Positions 1 through 8,537 of a DNA stretch of 64,000 bases are shown piece by piece. The notes beneath the pieces were generated by a model. It was not told the origin of the DNA and did not search any database. It saw only the letters and a program-made list of their open reading frames with translations. The position numbers were made by a program, and so were the translations under genes. This DNA comes from Marinobacter flavimaris (GTDB lineage: Bacteria; Pseudomonadota; Gammaproteobacteria; Pseudomonadales; Oleiphilaceae). Where the stretch lies: NCBI RefSeq assembly GCF_002933295.1, contig NZ_PSSW01000001.1, forward strand, positions 62,001 to 126,000. The letters are read 5' to 3'. The first letter of the stretch is position 1. Each line of letters begins with the position of its first letter.

Positions 1-766
1 TATGGTTCTTGGCGCCGCCGAGGGCCTGAATGCGCTTGCCGTGTTTGGCGCCTTTCTCGTACAGCAGGTTGGCAATCGGAGTGGATCCGACAAAACTCAG
101 GGCCTGGACATCCGGATGCTCGATCAGGGCGTTCACCGCGTCCTTGTCACCCTGCACCACGTTAAATACGCCATCGGGCAGTCCGGCCTGTTTCAGCAGG
201 TCGGCGATCATCAGGGAAGCACTCGGGTCCAGGGGGCTGGGCTTCAGGACAAAGGTATTGCCTGCCGCGATGGCTACCGGAAACATCCACATGGGCACCA
301 TCGCCGGGAAGTTGAACGGGGTAACGCCGGCGACCACGCCCAGGGGCTGGCGGGTGGTCCAGTTATCGATACCCGTGCTGACCTGCTCGGTGTAATCGCC
401 TTTCAGAAGCTGGGGAATGCCGCAGGCGAACTCGACGATGTCGATGCCCCGGGCTACTTCGCCCTGGGCGTCCGTGAATACCTTGCCATGCTCCGCGGTG
501 ATGGCGCGGGCCAGGTCATCCTTGTGGGTGTTCAACAGTTCCAGAAACTTGAACATGACCCTGGCCCGGCGAATGGGCGGTGTGTCGGCCCAGGCGGGGA
601 ATGCAGCATCGGCGGCAGCAACAGCGGCGTCTACGTCCTCACGGCCGGCCAGAGCTACGCGGCCTGTGACCTGTCCGGTGGCCGGATTGAACACGTCCTG
701 GGACTGGCTGGATGTGCCGAGAGATATTTCGCCATTGATATAATGCTGGATGGTTGCGTTGGTCAT
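1..766 (-). CDS. mmsA: Methylmalonate-semialdehyde dehydrogenase (CoA-acylating), N-terminal part
   Basis: About 255 N-terminal residues of a roughly 500-residue aldehyde dehydrogenase are visible; the rest runs off the left edge. Translation starts [13 protein letters not shown] and carries the family hallmarks [21 protein letters not shown] and SFVGSTPIA, with GGAKNH just before the edge. The catalytic cysteine lies beyond the window. MmsA converts methylmalonate semialdehyde to propionyl-CoA in valine (and pyrimidine) catabolism using NAD and CoA. A long open frame on the opposite strand is a shadow. A LysR gene lies divergently upstream and may control it. The call is strong for the family and good for MmsA over other ALDHs because of the [10 protein letters not shown] motif. 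Confidence 0.9.
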   Translation of the reverse strand, partial: MTNATIQHYINGEISLGTSSQSQDVFNPATGQVTGRVALAGREDVDAAVAAADAAFPAWADTPPIRRARVMFKFLELLNTHKDDLARAITAEHGKVFTDAQGEVARGIDIVEFACGIPQLLKGDYTEQVSTGIDNWTTRQPLGVVAGVTPFNFPAMVPMWMFPVAIAAGNTFVLKPSPLDPSASLMIADLLKQAGLPDGVFNVVQGDKDAVNALIEHPDVQALSFVGSTPIANLLYEKGAKHGKRIQALGGAKNH

Positions 767-909
767 GGATGCCTCTGTCTTTTCGCGATTGGCCGCTCGA
801 AATGGCAGAAATGCATTCTGCTAAGGGCCCTTAAGGAGCTTTGGGTAATTTCTGACCGTACAGGTTAGGTGTGGCAAAGGGGGAAAGCAATTGAGATTTT
901 CAAAAGCCA

Positions 910-930
910 GATATAAAGTAATCTTATATC
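910..930. promoter_or_regulatory. 7-7-7 inverted repeat between mmsA and lysR, candidate LysR operator
   Basis: GATATAA and TTATATC form perfect 7-bp arms around a 7-bp spacer, starting 43 bp before the LysR start and 144 bp before the mmsA start. LysR-type regulators usually bind dyads of this size between themselves and a divergent target, so autoregulation and mmsA control are plausible. Function is inferred only from symmetry and location. Confidence 0.45.
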
Positions 931-952
931 GAGAACCTGAGGCGAGACGCTT

Positions 953-1861
953 ATGTACCCCCTTCAGAGCCTTCGGGCGTTCGTTACTGTCGCCCGTGAG
1001 GGCAGTGTAAGCCGCGCCGCCACTCGCCTCCATCTGACTCAGCCCGCCGTCAGCCTCAAGCTCAAGCAACTGCAGGACGAACTGGAACTCAAACTGTTCC
1101 TGCGCAAGCCCCAGGGTCTGGTGTTGACCCCCGATGGTCAGGCTCTCTTGCCTTCGGCTGAAAAAGCACTCGCTGCCATGGCAGCGTTTGAGCAGAGCGC
1201 CCGGGCATTGCATAACACCCTTCGAGGGCGGTTGCGGATTGGTACCATCGTGGATCCGGAATTTATCCGTCTCGGGGCGTTTCTGCACCGCCTGGTGGAA
1301 CGGGCGCCACAACTGGAGACCGAGCTGCGTCAGGGTATGAGTGGCAGCGTGTTGGAACAGGTCAGGGATGGCCGCCTCGATGTCGGTTTTTTTCTGGCGC
1401 CGCCCGGCGTCGGGCCGGGTGCACTGGCGCCGGATGTGGTTCACCGTGAGCTGACCCGGTTTCACTACTATGTGGTTGCGCCGGCGGGTTGGGGGCCGAG
1501 GCTTCGGTCGGCCCAGTGGTCCGACTTGGCAGCTATGCCCTGGATTGTGACCCCAGAAGACTCCGTTCATCACCGGCTGCTTAAAGGCACTCTGGAACCC
1601 ATGGGGTTAATGCCGCGGGGCGTAGCCCAGGTCGATCAGGAGGCGTGCATGCTGGACCTGGTCAGGGCAGGTGTGGGTTTGAGTCTCGCGCGGGATGCAT
1701 TGGCGATGGCTGAGCGCCAGGAAACCGGCCTGGAAATTGTTGACGGGTTGCAGTTGCCTTGCGCGCTCAGTTTCGTATGGCACCAGGACCGACAGGGCGA
1801 GCCTCTGATCGCGGAGGCTCTGGAAGCCCTGGCGGGTGTCTGGGCGGTTAGCCCAACGTAG
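953..1861 (+). CDS. LysR family transcriptional regulator
   Basis: A 302-residue protein of normal LysR length. Residues 1-60 form the winged helix-turn-helix (SLRAFVTVAREGSVSRAA, then TQPAVSLKLKQLQ), followed by a linker helix and a two-lobed effector-binding domain from about residue 90. A TGAGG ribosome site precedes the ATG by about 10 bases. It is divergent from mmsA with a dyad between them, so it may regulate valine or propionyl-CoA metabolism; the effector cannot be read from sequence. Its 3' end overlaps the convergent ZIP transporter gene by 14 bp. Confidence 0.88.
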   Translation: MYPLQSLRAFVTVAREGSVSRAATRLHLTQPAVSLKLKQLQDELELKLFLRKPQGLVLTPDGQALLPSAEKALAAMAAFEQSARALHNTLRGRLRIGTIVDPEFIRLGAFLHRLVERAPQLETELRQGMSGSVLEQVRDGRLDVGFFLAPPGVGPGALAPDVVHRELTRFHYYVVAPAGWGPRLRSAQWSDLAAMPWIVTPEDSVHHRLLKGTLEPMGLMPRGVAQVDQEACMLDLVRAGVGLSLARDALAMAERQETGLEIVDGLQLPCALSFVWHQDRQGEPLIAEALEALAGVWAVSPT

Positions 1862-2633
1862 CATCCAGGAACATCATTACGGCAAAACCGCCCATCAGGC
1901 AGAAGGTGGACATGATTTTCCATTGCCGGTGATGGGTTTCGGGGATAATTTCATTGCTGATGATGAACAGCATGGCGCCTGCTGCGAAGCCAAGGGTCCA
2001 GGGCATTATTGGCTCGGCAAGCCAGACAAGCGTCGCTCCGAAGAGACCACCCAGTGGCTCGGCCAATCCAGTCATCAGGGCAATGCTGAAGGCCTTGATT
2101 CGCGAGTAGTTGATGGCCAATAGCGAAAAAGCGACGGCCAGCCCCTCCGGAATGTTCTGGAGTCCGATACCGGTGGCAAGAACATAGCCATTATTGACAT
2201 CGCCGCCGGCGAAACCGACGCCCACCGCCATGCCTTCGGGGAAGTTGTGGAGGGTTATAGCGACAATAAAGAGCCAAATGCCGCGGATGTAAGAAGCGTC
2301 CGATCCTTCCCGGCCCAGTTCGAAGTGCTGATGCGGCAGCTTCTGGTGCACAAAGTAGAGGGCAGCGGCACCGGAGAGCAGGCCGAAAATGACAATCAGC
2401 GCGGCGGTCCAGGTTTCGCCAGTAATCTGTTCGCCGTACTCGAGGCCAGGTAGTAACAGAGAAAAAAATGACGCCGCCAACATCACGCCTGCGGCTGAAG
2501 CCAGCATACCGTCCTGCAGTTTATGGGTGAGGGTACGGACAAGAAACACACCCAGGGCGCCCACGCCACTGGCAAGGCCCGCCAGCAGGCTGGCAATGGT
2601 TCCCAGCCAGACAATACTGATGTCAGAAGTCAT
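1848..2633 (-). CDS. ZIP family divalent metal transporter
   Basis: A 261-residue polytopic inner-membrane protein with about eight hydrophobic segments. The two ZIP signature helices are visible as HNFPEG (residues 129-134) and QNIPEG (159-164), whose His/Asn/Glu side chains form the binuclear metal site. A His-containing stretch (HQKLPHQHFE, about 96-105) lies in the cytoplasmic loop between segments 3 and 4, as is usual for zinc/iron uptake ZIPs. It resembles the ZupT/GufA branch. Monocistronic, convergent with the LysR gene; substrate preference (zinc, iron or manganese) cannot be decided. Confidence 0.88.
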   Translation of the reverse strand: MTSDISIVWLGTIASLLAGLASGVGALGVFLVRTLTHKLQDGMLASAAGVMLAASFFSLLLPGLEYGEQITGETWTAALIVIFGLLSGAAALYFVHQKLPHQHFELGREGSDASYIRGIWLFIVAITLHNFPEGMAVGVGFAGGDVNNGYVLATGIGLQNIPEGLAVAFSLLAINYSRIKAFSIALMTGLAEPLGGLFGATLVWLAEPIMPWTLGFAAGAMLFIISNEIIPETHHRQWKIMSTFCLMGGFAVMMFLDATLG

Positions 2634-2683
2634 TCAGTCTCCCGTTGACTTGTAATGTCAGCATAGCAGCTTGAAGTAGCTAC

Positions 2684-2713
2684 GCCGGAGGCCCCGCTGT
2701 GGGTTCCTCCGGC
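2684..2713 (-). terminator. Stem-loop after the Old Yellow Enzyme gene
   Basis: GCCGGAGG (2684-2691) and CCTCCGGC (2706-2713) form a perfect 8-bp GC-rich stem with a 14-base loop that can pair further (CCC/GGG). It lies 26 bp beyond the stop of the minus-strand oxidoreductase. No T-run follows, so it is at best an inefficient or Rho-assisted terminator, or a 3'-stabilising hairpin. Confidence 0.4.
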
Positions 2714-2738
2714 TGCATTTCTCGGGAGAGAAAAGCGA

Positions 2739-3839
2739 TCAGGCGGCGTTCTGCTCGCGCCAGGCCAGCTCGTTGGAAATGGTGGCCTTCGGTTGCAGCA
2801 TCGCGAAATCGATGTCTGCAATCTCTTTGCCGTCTTTGAGGCGCTGCACGAAGTCCGGGTTTGCGAGCGCCTTCTTGCCCACCGCAAGCAACGCGTCCGG
2901 GAACTGGTTGGCCACATCCTGGCAGTTGGTTTCATCAATGTTGCCATTGAGGATAAGACCGATCCCTTCAACGCTGGCGGCCACGCCAGCCAGGCTCTCA
3001 TCACCCTCTACAAAATGCTTCCGGTTAACGTCACCGTCGGTTGTATGGACGAAATCGGCACCTGCATCGCGGACCGCTTCCACAATCTGACGGAATCCGG
3101 CTTCACCCTCCGGCAGCTGGTGGTCTGGATCAGTGACCGTGCCCTGAGACAGGCGGATGCCTACGGTGAAGTCCTCGCCAACGGCCTCGCGAATCGCACG
3201 GACCACTTCAACCACCAGGCGCAGCCGGTTTTCCAGTGAACCACCGTACTCATCGTCGCGTTGGTTAAAGTAGGTGCTCAGGAACTGATTCAACAGATAG
3301 CCGTTGGCCCCGTGAATCTCAATGCCATCGAAGCCGGCGGCTTTCGCATTGGCGGCGGAATGTGCAAAACCTTCAACCGCCGCCTGAATGTCGGTCCTGG
3401 TCATGGCGCTGGGCGTTTGCCACTCAGTCTGGTCGCCATAGAAACCAAGCGGGGCGCCTTTTGGGGTAACTTCGCTGGGCGCCTGTGGCTGGTCGGTGAA
3501 ACGGTTGGCCTGGAACTGCGCGCCGGCGTGCATCAACTGAACGATGATCTTGCTGCCTGCGGCGTGTACCCGTTCGACAATGGTCTTCCAGCCATCTATC
3601 TGCGCTTCGTTGATGATGCCGGGCTGGTTGGCATAGCCCTGGCTTGCCTTGCCATCGGTATAGGTTCCCTCGGTGATCACCAGACCAAAGCCGCCCCTCG
3701 CGTAGCGTTCGTAATGGTCTGCCATCAGGGCATTCGGGGTGCCGTCCGGCTCCGCACTGGTGCGTGTCATTGGTGCCAGGGCGAATCGATTAGGTACCTC
3801 GATGGTGTTGAATTTGATGGATTGCATCACGTCGCTCAT
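2739..3839 (-). CDS. Old Yellow Enzyme-type alkene reductase (FMN)
   Basis: A 366-residue TIM-barrel flavoprotein of the NADH:flavin oxidoreductase/OYE family. The substrate-binding His/Asn pair H176-xx-N179 sits in IHGANGYLLNQF, followed by the family motif YGGSLENR. Such enzymes reduce activated C=C bonds of enals, enones, maleimides and nitro compounds using NAD(P)H. AAAGGG lies 5 bases before the ATG. Single-gene unit; likely a detoxification enzyme like NemA, physiological substrate unknown. Confidence 0.9.
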   Translation of the reverse strand: MSDVMQSIKFNTIEVPNRFALAPMTRTSAEPDGTPNALMADHYERYARGGFGLVITEGTYTDGKASQGYANQPGIINEAQIDGWKTIVERVHAAGSKIIVQLMHAGAQFQANRFTDQPQAPSEVTPKGAPLGFYGDQTEWQTPSAMTRTDIQAAVEGFAHSAANAKAAGFDGIEIHGANGYLLNQFLSTYFNQRDDEYGGSLENRLRLVVEVVRAIREAVGEDFTVGIRLSQGTVTDPDHQLPEGEAGFRQIVEAVRDAGADFVHTTDGDVNRKHFVEGDESLAGVAASVEGIGLILNGNIDETNCQDVANQFPDALLAVGKKALANPDFVQRLKDGKEIADIDFAMLQPKATISNELAWREQNAA

Positions 3840-3944
3840 AGATACCCTTTCATGTTGTTGAATTGGACGAGGGATACTATCGGGGCGCAGCGCCTTCTCT
3901 AAAAGCGAAGAATATCGACACAGCCTGTCAGTATTTTTGAATGA

Positions 3945-4235
3945 TTATTCTGAGGTGCCGGTTTTGCTGTCGGAATGGCCAAGGGAGCGTTCCGGTGCAA
4001 CCTGGTCGCGAACCAATTGCTTGAGTTTGGTAATTTCCGGGAAGCCGCCGTCTTGCTTGCGGGACCAGACCCGCTTGCCATTGACCCACACCTCGAAAAT
4101 ACCGCCAGTGCCGGGGTGCAGGCTCAATTCACTGATCTCGCCTTCGAAGGTTGTCAGCAGCTCCTGCGCCATCCAGGCCGAGCGCAGAAGCCAGCGGCAA
4201 CCGGTGCAATAGTGGATATCGATTTTGTTGGTCAT
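3945..4235 (-). CDS. SelT/SelW/SelH (Rdx) family thioredoxin-like protein
   Basis: A 96-residue protein with the redox motif C10-T-G-C13 in IHYCTGCRWLL, a thioredoxin-like fold predicted by family, and the typical GTGGIFEVWVNG segment in the middle. In eukaryotic relatives one cysteine is selenocysteine; here both are cysteine. The ATG overlaps the stop of the upstream hydrolase as ATGA (4232-4235), implying translational coupling. The open frame extends upstream but the extra sequence overlaps the hydrolase and is not family-like. Role unknown, probably thiol redox. Confidence 0.85.
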   Translation of the reverse strand: MTNKIDIHYCTGCRWLLRSAWMAQELLTTFEGEISELSLHPGTGGIFEVWVNGKRVWSRKQDGGFPEITKLKQLVRDQVAPERSLGHSDSKTGTSE

Positions 4236-5167
4236 GATGGTGTCTGTGACTCCTTTGTTTGATGGCGGTCCAGTTGCAGAGTAAGACGTTGAAAAAGCTG
4301 ATCCTGAAAGTCCCGGCAAAGCGGGTACAGATGACCGAGGCCGGGCATCGGGGTCAGCTCTGCGACTGGTAGATTTTTGGCGAGGTGGCGAGCGTAGTCC
4401 ATGGGCACGAATGGATCCTCCTCGCCCTGGTAGATGAATACCGGGGTCCGGATATCGCGAAGACTGAACCCCCAGTTTCCAAGTTCGGTCAGTAAATCGG
4501 TGGTAATGGCTCGTCCGCCACTGTTGAGACACATGAGCTGATCACGCTGGAATTCGCCGTCGCTCAATAGCTTCCTCAATAGCTGGCGGTCATGCCTGCT
4601 GGCCATTTCCTCGGCACCTTTGAGATAAAGTCCCGGGTGACGCCTGGATAGCCAGGCAATCAATGTGACGGCCAGCCGGGTCAATCGGGGACTGAGCCTG
4701 ACCAGTTGCGGGCCCGGCCATCGTGTGGCCTGAACCAGTCCGCCGGAGCCCGGATATTCCGCAAAATGGGTGAGCCCGGAAAGGCAGACCCCGAGATCGA
4801 CCCGATCCGCGAGTCGGTAACAGCAGGCCAGGGTCCGGGAACCGCCGCTGGACCAGCCGATATGGCTGAAGCTTGCCAATTCCAGGAAATCGGCAAGCTG
4901 TTCGATATCGGCCGGGTAATCAAGCAGCTTGCGCCCTGGCTGGAAATCGGAGTTGCCGATACCGGGGCGGTCGGGGGTCAGGATGCGAAACCCGTGCTCC
5001 CTGGCTTTTTGATCAAAGAAGCGGCCTTCCAGACGGCTGCCCGGCATACCGTGCCCAAAGACAATCGGGTAGCCGAGGGGGTCGCCAACGTCCGTGAACG
5101 CCAGGGTCCTGCCATCTGAAAGCGTTAGAAACCGGTCCCACCGCGCATCGGCACTAATTTGTGTCAT
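4232..5167 (-). CDS. Alpha/beta hydrolase
   Basis: A 311-residue alpha/beta-hydrolase fold protein. The oxyanion region is FGHGMPGSR, the nucleophile elbow G-W-S106-S-G, and the acid and histidine are probably in GEEDPFVP and GLGHLYPL near the C-terminus. I chose the ATG at 5167 (MTQISADARW), because the upstream extension would sit inside the preceding lipoprotein gene; the two genes still overlap by 14 bp. No signal peptide, so cytoplasmic. It is the middle gene of lipoprotein - hydrolase - Rdx protein. Substrate unknown; likely an esterase. Confidence 0.82.
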   Translation of the reverse strand: MTQISADARWDRFLTLSDGRTLAFTDVGDPLGYPIVFGHGMPGSRLEGRFFDQKAREHGFRILTPDRPGIGNSDFQPGRKLLDYPADIEQLADFLELASFSHIGWSSGGSRTLACCYRLADRVDLGVCLSGLTHFAEYPGSGGLVQATRWPGPQLVRLSPRLTRLAVTLIAWLSRRHPGLYLKGAEEMASRHDRQLLRKLLSDGEFQRDQLMCLNSGGRAITTDLLTELGNWGFSLRDIRTPVFIYQGEEDPFVPMDYARHLAKNLPVAELTPMPGLGHLYPLCRDFQDQLFQRLTLQLDRHQTKESQTPS

Positions 5168-5606
5168 TCGTGGGGTAGACCGAGCGCGACAGGGTGGGCT
5201 CACAGCCGACAACTCTGCGGGCCTGTTTGTGAGCGTGGAGATACCAGCGTTGGCCGGCTTTTGCGAACGTGTTTTTGCTCACGTCAAAGTCTACGTTTTC
5301 CATGGTTGCCGGAATAGGCGAGCCGTCGGCGTGGCGATAAACGCAGCTCACGCCAATGGTCAGCGCTGTCGCTGCCGGTAGTTCAATGAATCCGTCTTCT
5401 CTTACAGCCGGCTCATTGCCATTTATCGAAATGACCTTGAGACACGGACCGTAATGAACCTTCTCAAGATCATCCAGGTATTCGTTGAGACAATGGTTGG
5501 CGCTGACGAAAACGGTGTCTCCGTCAATTTCGTCTTCGGCGGGCGGCAGCGACTGACATCCCTGCAGTAAGAGTATCCCGAAAACCAATAGCAGGGTCTG
5601 TTTCAT
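5154..5606 (-). CDS. Small lipoprotein of unknown function
   Basis: A 150-residue protein with a clear lipoprotein signal: MKQTLLLVFGILLLQGC, lipobox LLQGC with the lipidated cysteine at residue 17. The mature part has three more cysteines (in NHCLNEYL, YGPCLKV and VSCVYRH) plus one in VVGCEPT, so disulfides are possible in the periplasm. No family recognised. First gene of a three-gene overlapping unit with the hydrolase and Rdx protein. Confidence 0.75.
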   Translation of the reverse strand: MKQTLLLVFGILLLQGCQSLPPAEDEIDGDTVFVSANHCLNEYLDDLEKVHYGPCLKVISINGNEPAVREDGFIELPAATALTIGVSCVYRHADGSPIPATMENVDFDVSKNTFAKAGQRWYLHAHKQARRVVGCEPTLSRSVYPTNDTN

Positions 5607-5638
5607 GATATCTCCTCAACTGATGTGCGTATCCTGTT

Positions 5639-7327
5639 TCAGAGCTTGTCCTGTGCCGGGCCCGAGCCGGCTACCGGAGTATTGTAGCGCGTATCCCCCT
5701 CGGCGGTTCCACGGAGCTGATCAATCAGGCGGGCATCGCGGTTGTATAAATCATTGCGGAACTGCAGCCTGCCCTCGTTATCTACCCAGGAGGGCCAGTA
5801 TTGGATGTGCACAGGCACCGGCTCCGGGAGCACGACAGTCTGGGGTTGTGCCTCGGAAACCACCCGGTCAATCTTTTCCCGGGACCAGTCGGGCGCCGAC
5901 GCCAGAAGTCGCTCTGCAAGATCAAAAGGTTGCTCAACCCGGATGCAGCCAGAGCTGAATGAACGCTCGGCCCGGGAAAACAGGCCGCGCCCCGGCGTAT
6001 CGTGCAGGTAAACATCGTACTGGTTCGGAAACATGAACTTGATCTGACCCAGGGCATTCTGAGGGCCGGGTTCCTGCACCAACTGGTACGGGAAGTTGTT
6101 CCGATTCAGTGACGGCCAGTTAACCTCCAGCGGGTCCACTCTTTCCCGGTCAGCGCCCCAGCCACGGTAAACGCTGATATTGAGTCGGGAGAGATAGTCC
6201 GGATCGCGGAGAATCCGGGGCAATTGATCCTGAATCATCAGCGTTCGCGGTACGGTCCAGGTGGGATTGAACACCAGATACCGGATGCGATCGGAGAACA
6301 CCGGCGTTTGGCGGAAGGGCTGGCCGACGATCACTCGTTTGCGCAGTACTTCTTCGCCGTTTTCCACCATTTTCAGTTCAAATCCGGCGATATTGACCAG
6401 GACATAGGTGTCGCCGAGGGATTCCGGCAGCCACCGCCATCGTTCGAGCGTGGCGTCAATGTGGCGCAGGCGTTCCACCGGTATCAGGTTCAGTGCTGTC
6501 AGGGTGTCCTTCCCGATAAGGCCATCGGCTTCAAGCCCATGTCGGGCCTGGAAGCGCACGACCGCAGATTCCAGCTCTGCGTCGTAGTCACGCGGATCTG
6601 TGACTGTTGCCGGTAATTCTGCAAGCTCTCCCAATAGAGAAAGTCGTCGGCGGATCTCATTGAGCCGCTCATCCCTGTCGCCGGGCCGAATGGTCGGGCG
6701 CAAGGCCAGCGGTAACCAGGGCTGGCCCAGCAGTCTGGTCAGGTCCTGCCTTGCAGCCATCAACTTTCGGTAAGCGGGATCGGCGGGACGCAGCGAATCC
6801 AGCGTGCCGGTGATATCCGAGCGCTGCAACGCATCCTTTAAAACGGATTCCATCTGGCGCTGGCGCCTGTTGGCGGTCCATTCGGCGTGAACCGTCTGCG
6901 GGTTGACCTTGCCGACCAGCATGTGTGAGCTGAGCATTAGAAAAGCATCAGAGAACAGCAGATCCAGATCGGCCCTCAGGTCTTCAGAGAAATCGCTCAT
7001 GGGTCTGAGTGCCAGGCCCGAGAGAATATCCGCGTGATAGTCAGCCGGGTTTAGACCGTCATGACTGGCTTGTTCAACCGAATCAATCAACTGCCGGCGA
7101 AGCTCAGCCGATTTCCATGCTGGCTGGTATCCGTTGGCCCCGTAAAAGGCTGACAGTGCCTGGTGGGCCATTAACCGGCTTCCGAGCACCTGAACCGGGA
7201 AGCCGGCCTCCATGGCCTCAATCCTGGCAACAATGGCTTCATCGGCTGCCAGGCAAACGGGGTGCCAGAGGGTGCCCATCAGGGCGCACAATGTTGTGGC
7301 GAGGGAAAAACGTCTGATTCCATGCAT
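5639..7327 (-). CDS. L,D-transpeptidase (YcbB/LdtD type)
   Basis: A 562-residue exported enzyme: signal peptide (HGIRRFSLATTLCALMG ... CLAAD), a scaffold domain, a peptidoglycan-binding domain near residues 245-275 (VVRFQARHGLEADGLIGKDT) and a C-terminal YkuD catalytic domain with the Cys motif SSGCIRVEQPF. These enzymes form 3-3 crosslinks in peptidoglycan in the periplasm. I chose the ATG at 7327 because GGAG lies 7 bases upstream; an ATG six codons earlier has no usable ribosome site. Length matches YcbB-like proteins (about 600) rather than short ErfK/YbiS types. Confidence 0.88.
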   Translation of the reverse strand: MHGIRRFSLATTLCALMGTLWHPVCLAADEAIVARIEAMEAGFPVQVLGSRLMAHQALSAFYGANGYQPAWKSAELRRQLIDSVEQASHDGLNPADYHADILSGLALRPMSDFSEDLRADLDLLFSDAFLMLSSHMLVGKVNPQTVHAEWTANRRQRQMESVLKDALQRSDITGTLDSLRPADPAYRKLMAARQDLTRLLGQPWLPLALRPTIRPGDRDERLNEIRRRLSLLGELAELPATVTDPRDYDAELESAVVRFQARHGLEADGLIGKDTLTALNLIPVERLRHIDATLERWRWLPESLGDTYVLVNIAGFELKMVENGEEVLRKRVIVGQPFRQTPVFSDRIRYLVFNPTWTVPRTLMIQDQLPRILRDPDYLSRLNISVYRGWGADRERVDPLEVNWPSLNRNNFPYQLVQEPGPQNALGQIKFMFPNQYDVYLHDTPGRGLFSRAERSFSSGCIRVEQPFDLAERLLASAPDWSREKIDRVVSEAQPQTVVLPEPVPVHIQYWPSWVDNEGRLQFRNDLYNRDARLIDQLRGTAEGDTRYNTPVAGSGPAQDKL

Positions 7328-7390
7328 GGGTGTTCTCCACCTCATCCCTGAGAGGCCTTATTCGCGGTGGTAAGGTGCAACAGTCTGATG

Positions 7391-8458
7391 CTACCACAGC
7401 GGCATTTGTTCCCCACCTGGCCGCCGGAAAAGATCACCCCGCAACGGTTCTTCTGCATGGAGGTTCAGCCCCAAACGCCGTGCTTTTTTGGTGAAGCGCT
7501 GGCGAATCAGGTCCGAGTAGGGGCCCGTGCCCGTCATTCTGCGGCCGAAGGTGGCGTCATAACTCTTGCCGCCCCTGAGGTCGCGCATTCGGTTCATCAC
7601 ATGCTCCGCCCTTTGCGGGAAGTGCCTCTGCAGCCAGTCCTGGAACAGCTCGTCCAGTTCATGGGGTAACCGCAGCATAATCCAGCTGGCACGGGTGGCG
7701 CCCGCCTCTGCCGCGGCTTCCAGAATTGACTCGATTTCGTGATCGTTGATGAAGGGGATTACCGGCCCGAGGATGATACCGGTCGGAATGCCGGCCTCCG
7801 AGAGCTGCCTGATCATCTTGAGGCGGGTGGCCGGTGCGGCCGTCCTCGGCTCCATGCGTCGTTTCAGATCGTTGCTCAGGCTGGTGAGGCTGATCCGCAC
7901 AGAGCAGAGCCCATCAGAAGCCATTTCGCGGAGCAGATCAAGGTCTCTGAGGATGAGCGCGCCCTTGGTAATGATCGACACCGGGTGGCGATACTCGGCC
8001 AGAACTTCCAGCACCTGGCGGGTGATCCTCTGGTCCCGCTCCAGTGGCTGGTAGGCATCCGTATTGACGCCCAGGGCGATGGGCGACACCCGGTAGCCGG
8101 GCCTGTCGAGCTCTTCTCTCAGGCGGGCGGCGGCGTTGGGTTTGGCGATCAGCCGGGTTTCGAAATCCAGCCCCGGTGACATGTCCCAATAGGCATGGGT
8201 AGGGCGGGCGAAACAGTAAATGCAGGCATGCTCGCAGCCACGGTATGGGTTGATCGACTGGTCGAACGGTACGTCCGGTGACGTATTTCGACTGATTATG
8301 GATTTTGCGGTCTCAAGGACGACTTCCGTAGCGAGCGTATCGGGGTTCAGGTCGTCTTCGGGGTCGTGATACCAGTCATGGTCTGCCTCCCGGTCAGTGA
8401 CAATGGGCTGGAACCGGTTGTGGGGATTCAGGGCCGTGGCGCGAGTTTTCATGGGCAT
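7391..8458 (-). CDS. PA0069-family radical SAM protein
   Basis: A 355-residue radical SAM protein. The iron-sulfur cluster cysteines C75, C79 and C82 lie in GCEHACIYC (CX3CX2C). The flanking NPYRGCEHACIYCFAR and ARPTHAYW blocks are typical of the PA0069/SplB-like subgroup. Biochemical role unknown. The start overlaps the arm of a large palindrome containing a LexA box; ATGs at 8458 and 8452 are both possible and neither has a strong ribosome site. In Pseudomonas aeruginosa PA0069 is, to my recollection, a LexA-regulon gene, which suits the box here and suggests a DNA-damage role. Confidence 0.88.
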   Translation of the reverse strand: MPMKTRATALNPHNRFQPIVTDREADHDWYHDPEDDLNPDTLATEVVLETAKSIISRNTSPDVPFDQSINPYRGCEHACIYCFARPTHAYWDMSPGLDFETRLIAKPNAAARLREELDRPGYRVSPIALGVNTDAYQPLERDQRITRQVLEVLAEYRHPVSIITKGALILRDLDLLREMASDGLCSVRISLTSLSNDLKRRMEPRTAAPATRLKMIRQLSEAGIPTGIILGPVIPFINDHEIESILEAAAEAGATRASWIMLRLPHELDELFQDWLQRHFPQRAEHVMNRMRDLRGGKSYDATFGRRMTGTGPYSDLIRQRFTKKARRLGLNLHAEEPLRGDLFRRPGGEQMPLW

Positions 8459-8493
8459 GCTCGATACTGTTTAAATGTACAGTATCGAGCATG
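8456..8493 (-). promoter_or_regulatory. LexA (SOS) box inside a perfect 15-bp-arm palindrome
   Basis: TACTGTTTAAATGTACAGTA at 8465-8484 contains CTGT-N8-ACAG, the gammaproteobacterial LexA consensus, with outer TA bases also conserved. The symmetry continues beyond the box: 15-bp perfect arms at 8456-8470 and 8479-8493 around an 8-base centre. It lies immediately at the 5' end of the radical SAM gene and 45 bp past the end of the chemoreceptor gene. There is no T-run, so it is not an intrinsic terminator. Confidence 0.85.
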
Positions 8494-8537
8494 CTAACGC
8501 CTGGAACCCTGCCGTGCAACCTGTCCAGGGCCCGCTG

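Noticed and set aside
2..868. 288-codon open frame on the plus strand
   Set aside because: Antisense to mmsA; no family resemblance, while the minus-strand frame gives a clear aldehyde dehydrogenase.
821..1573. 250-codon minus-strand frame
   Set aside because: Antisense shadow of the LysR gene with Arg/Pro/Gln-rich composition and no recognisable motif.
8456..8493. Palindrome as a transcription terminator for the chemoreceptor gene
   Set aside because: No T-run on either side and AT-rich centre; LexA-box match explains it better.
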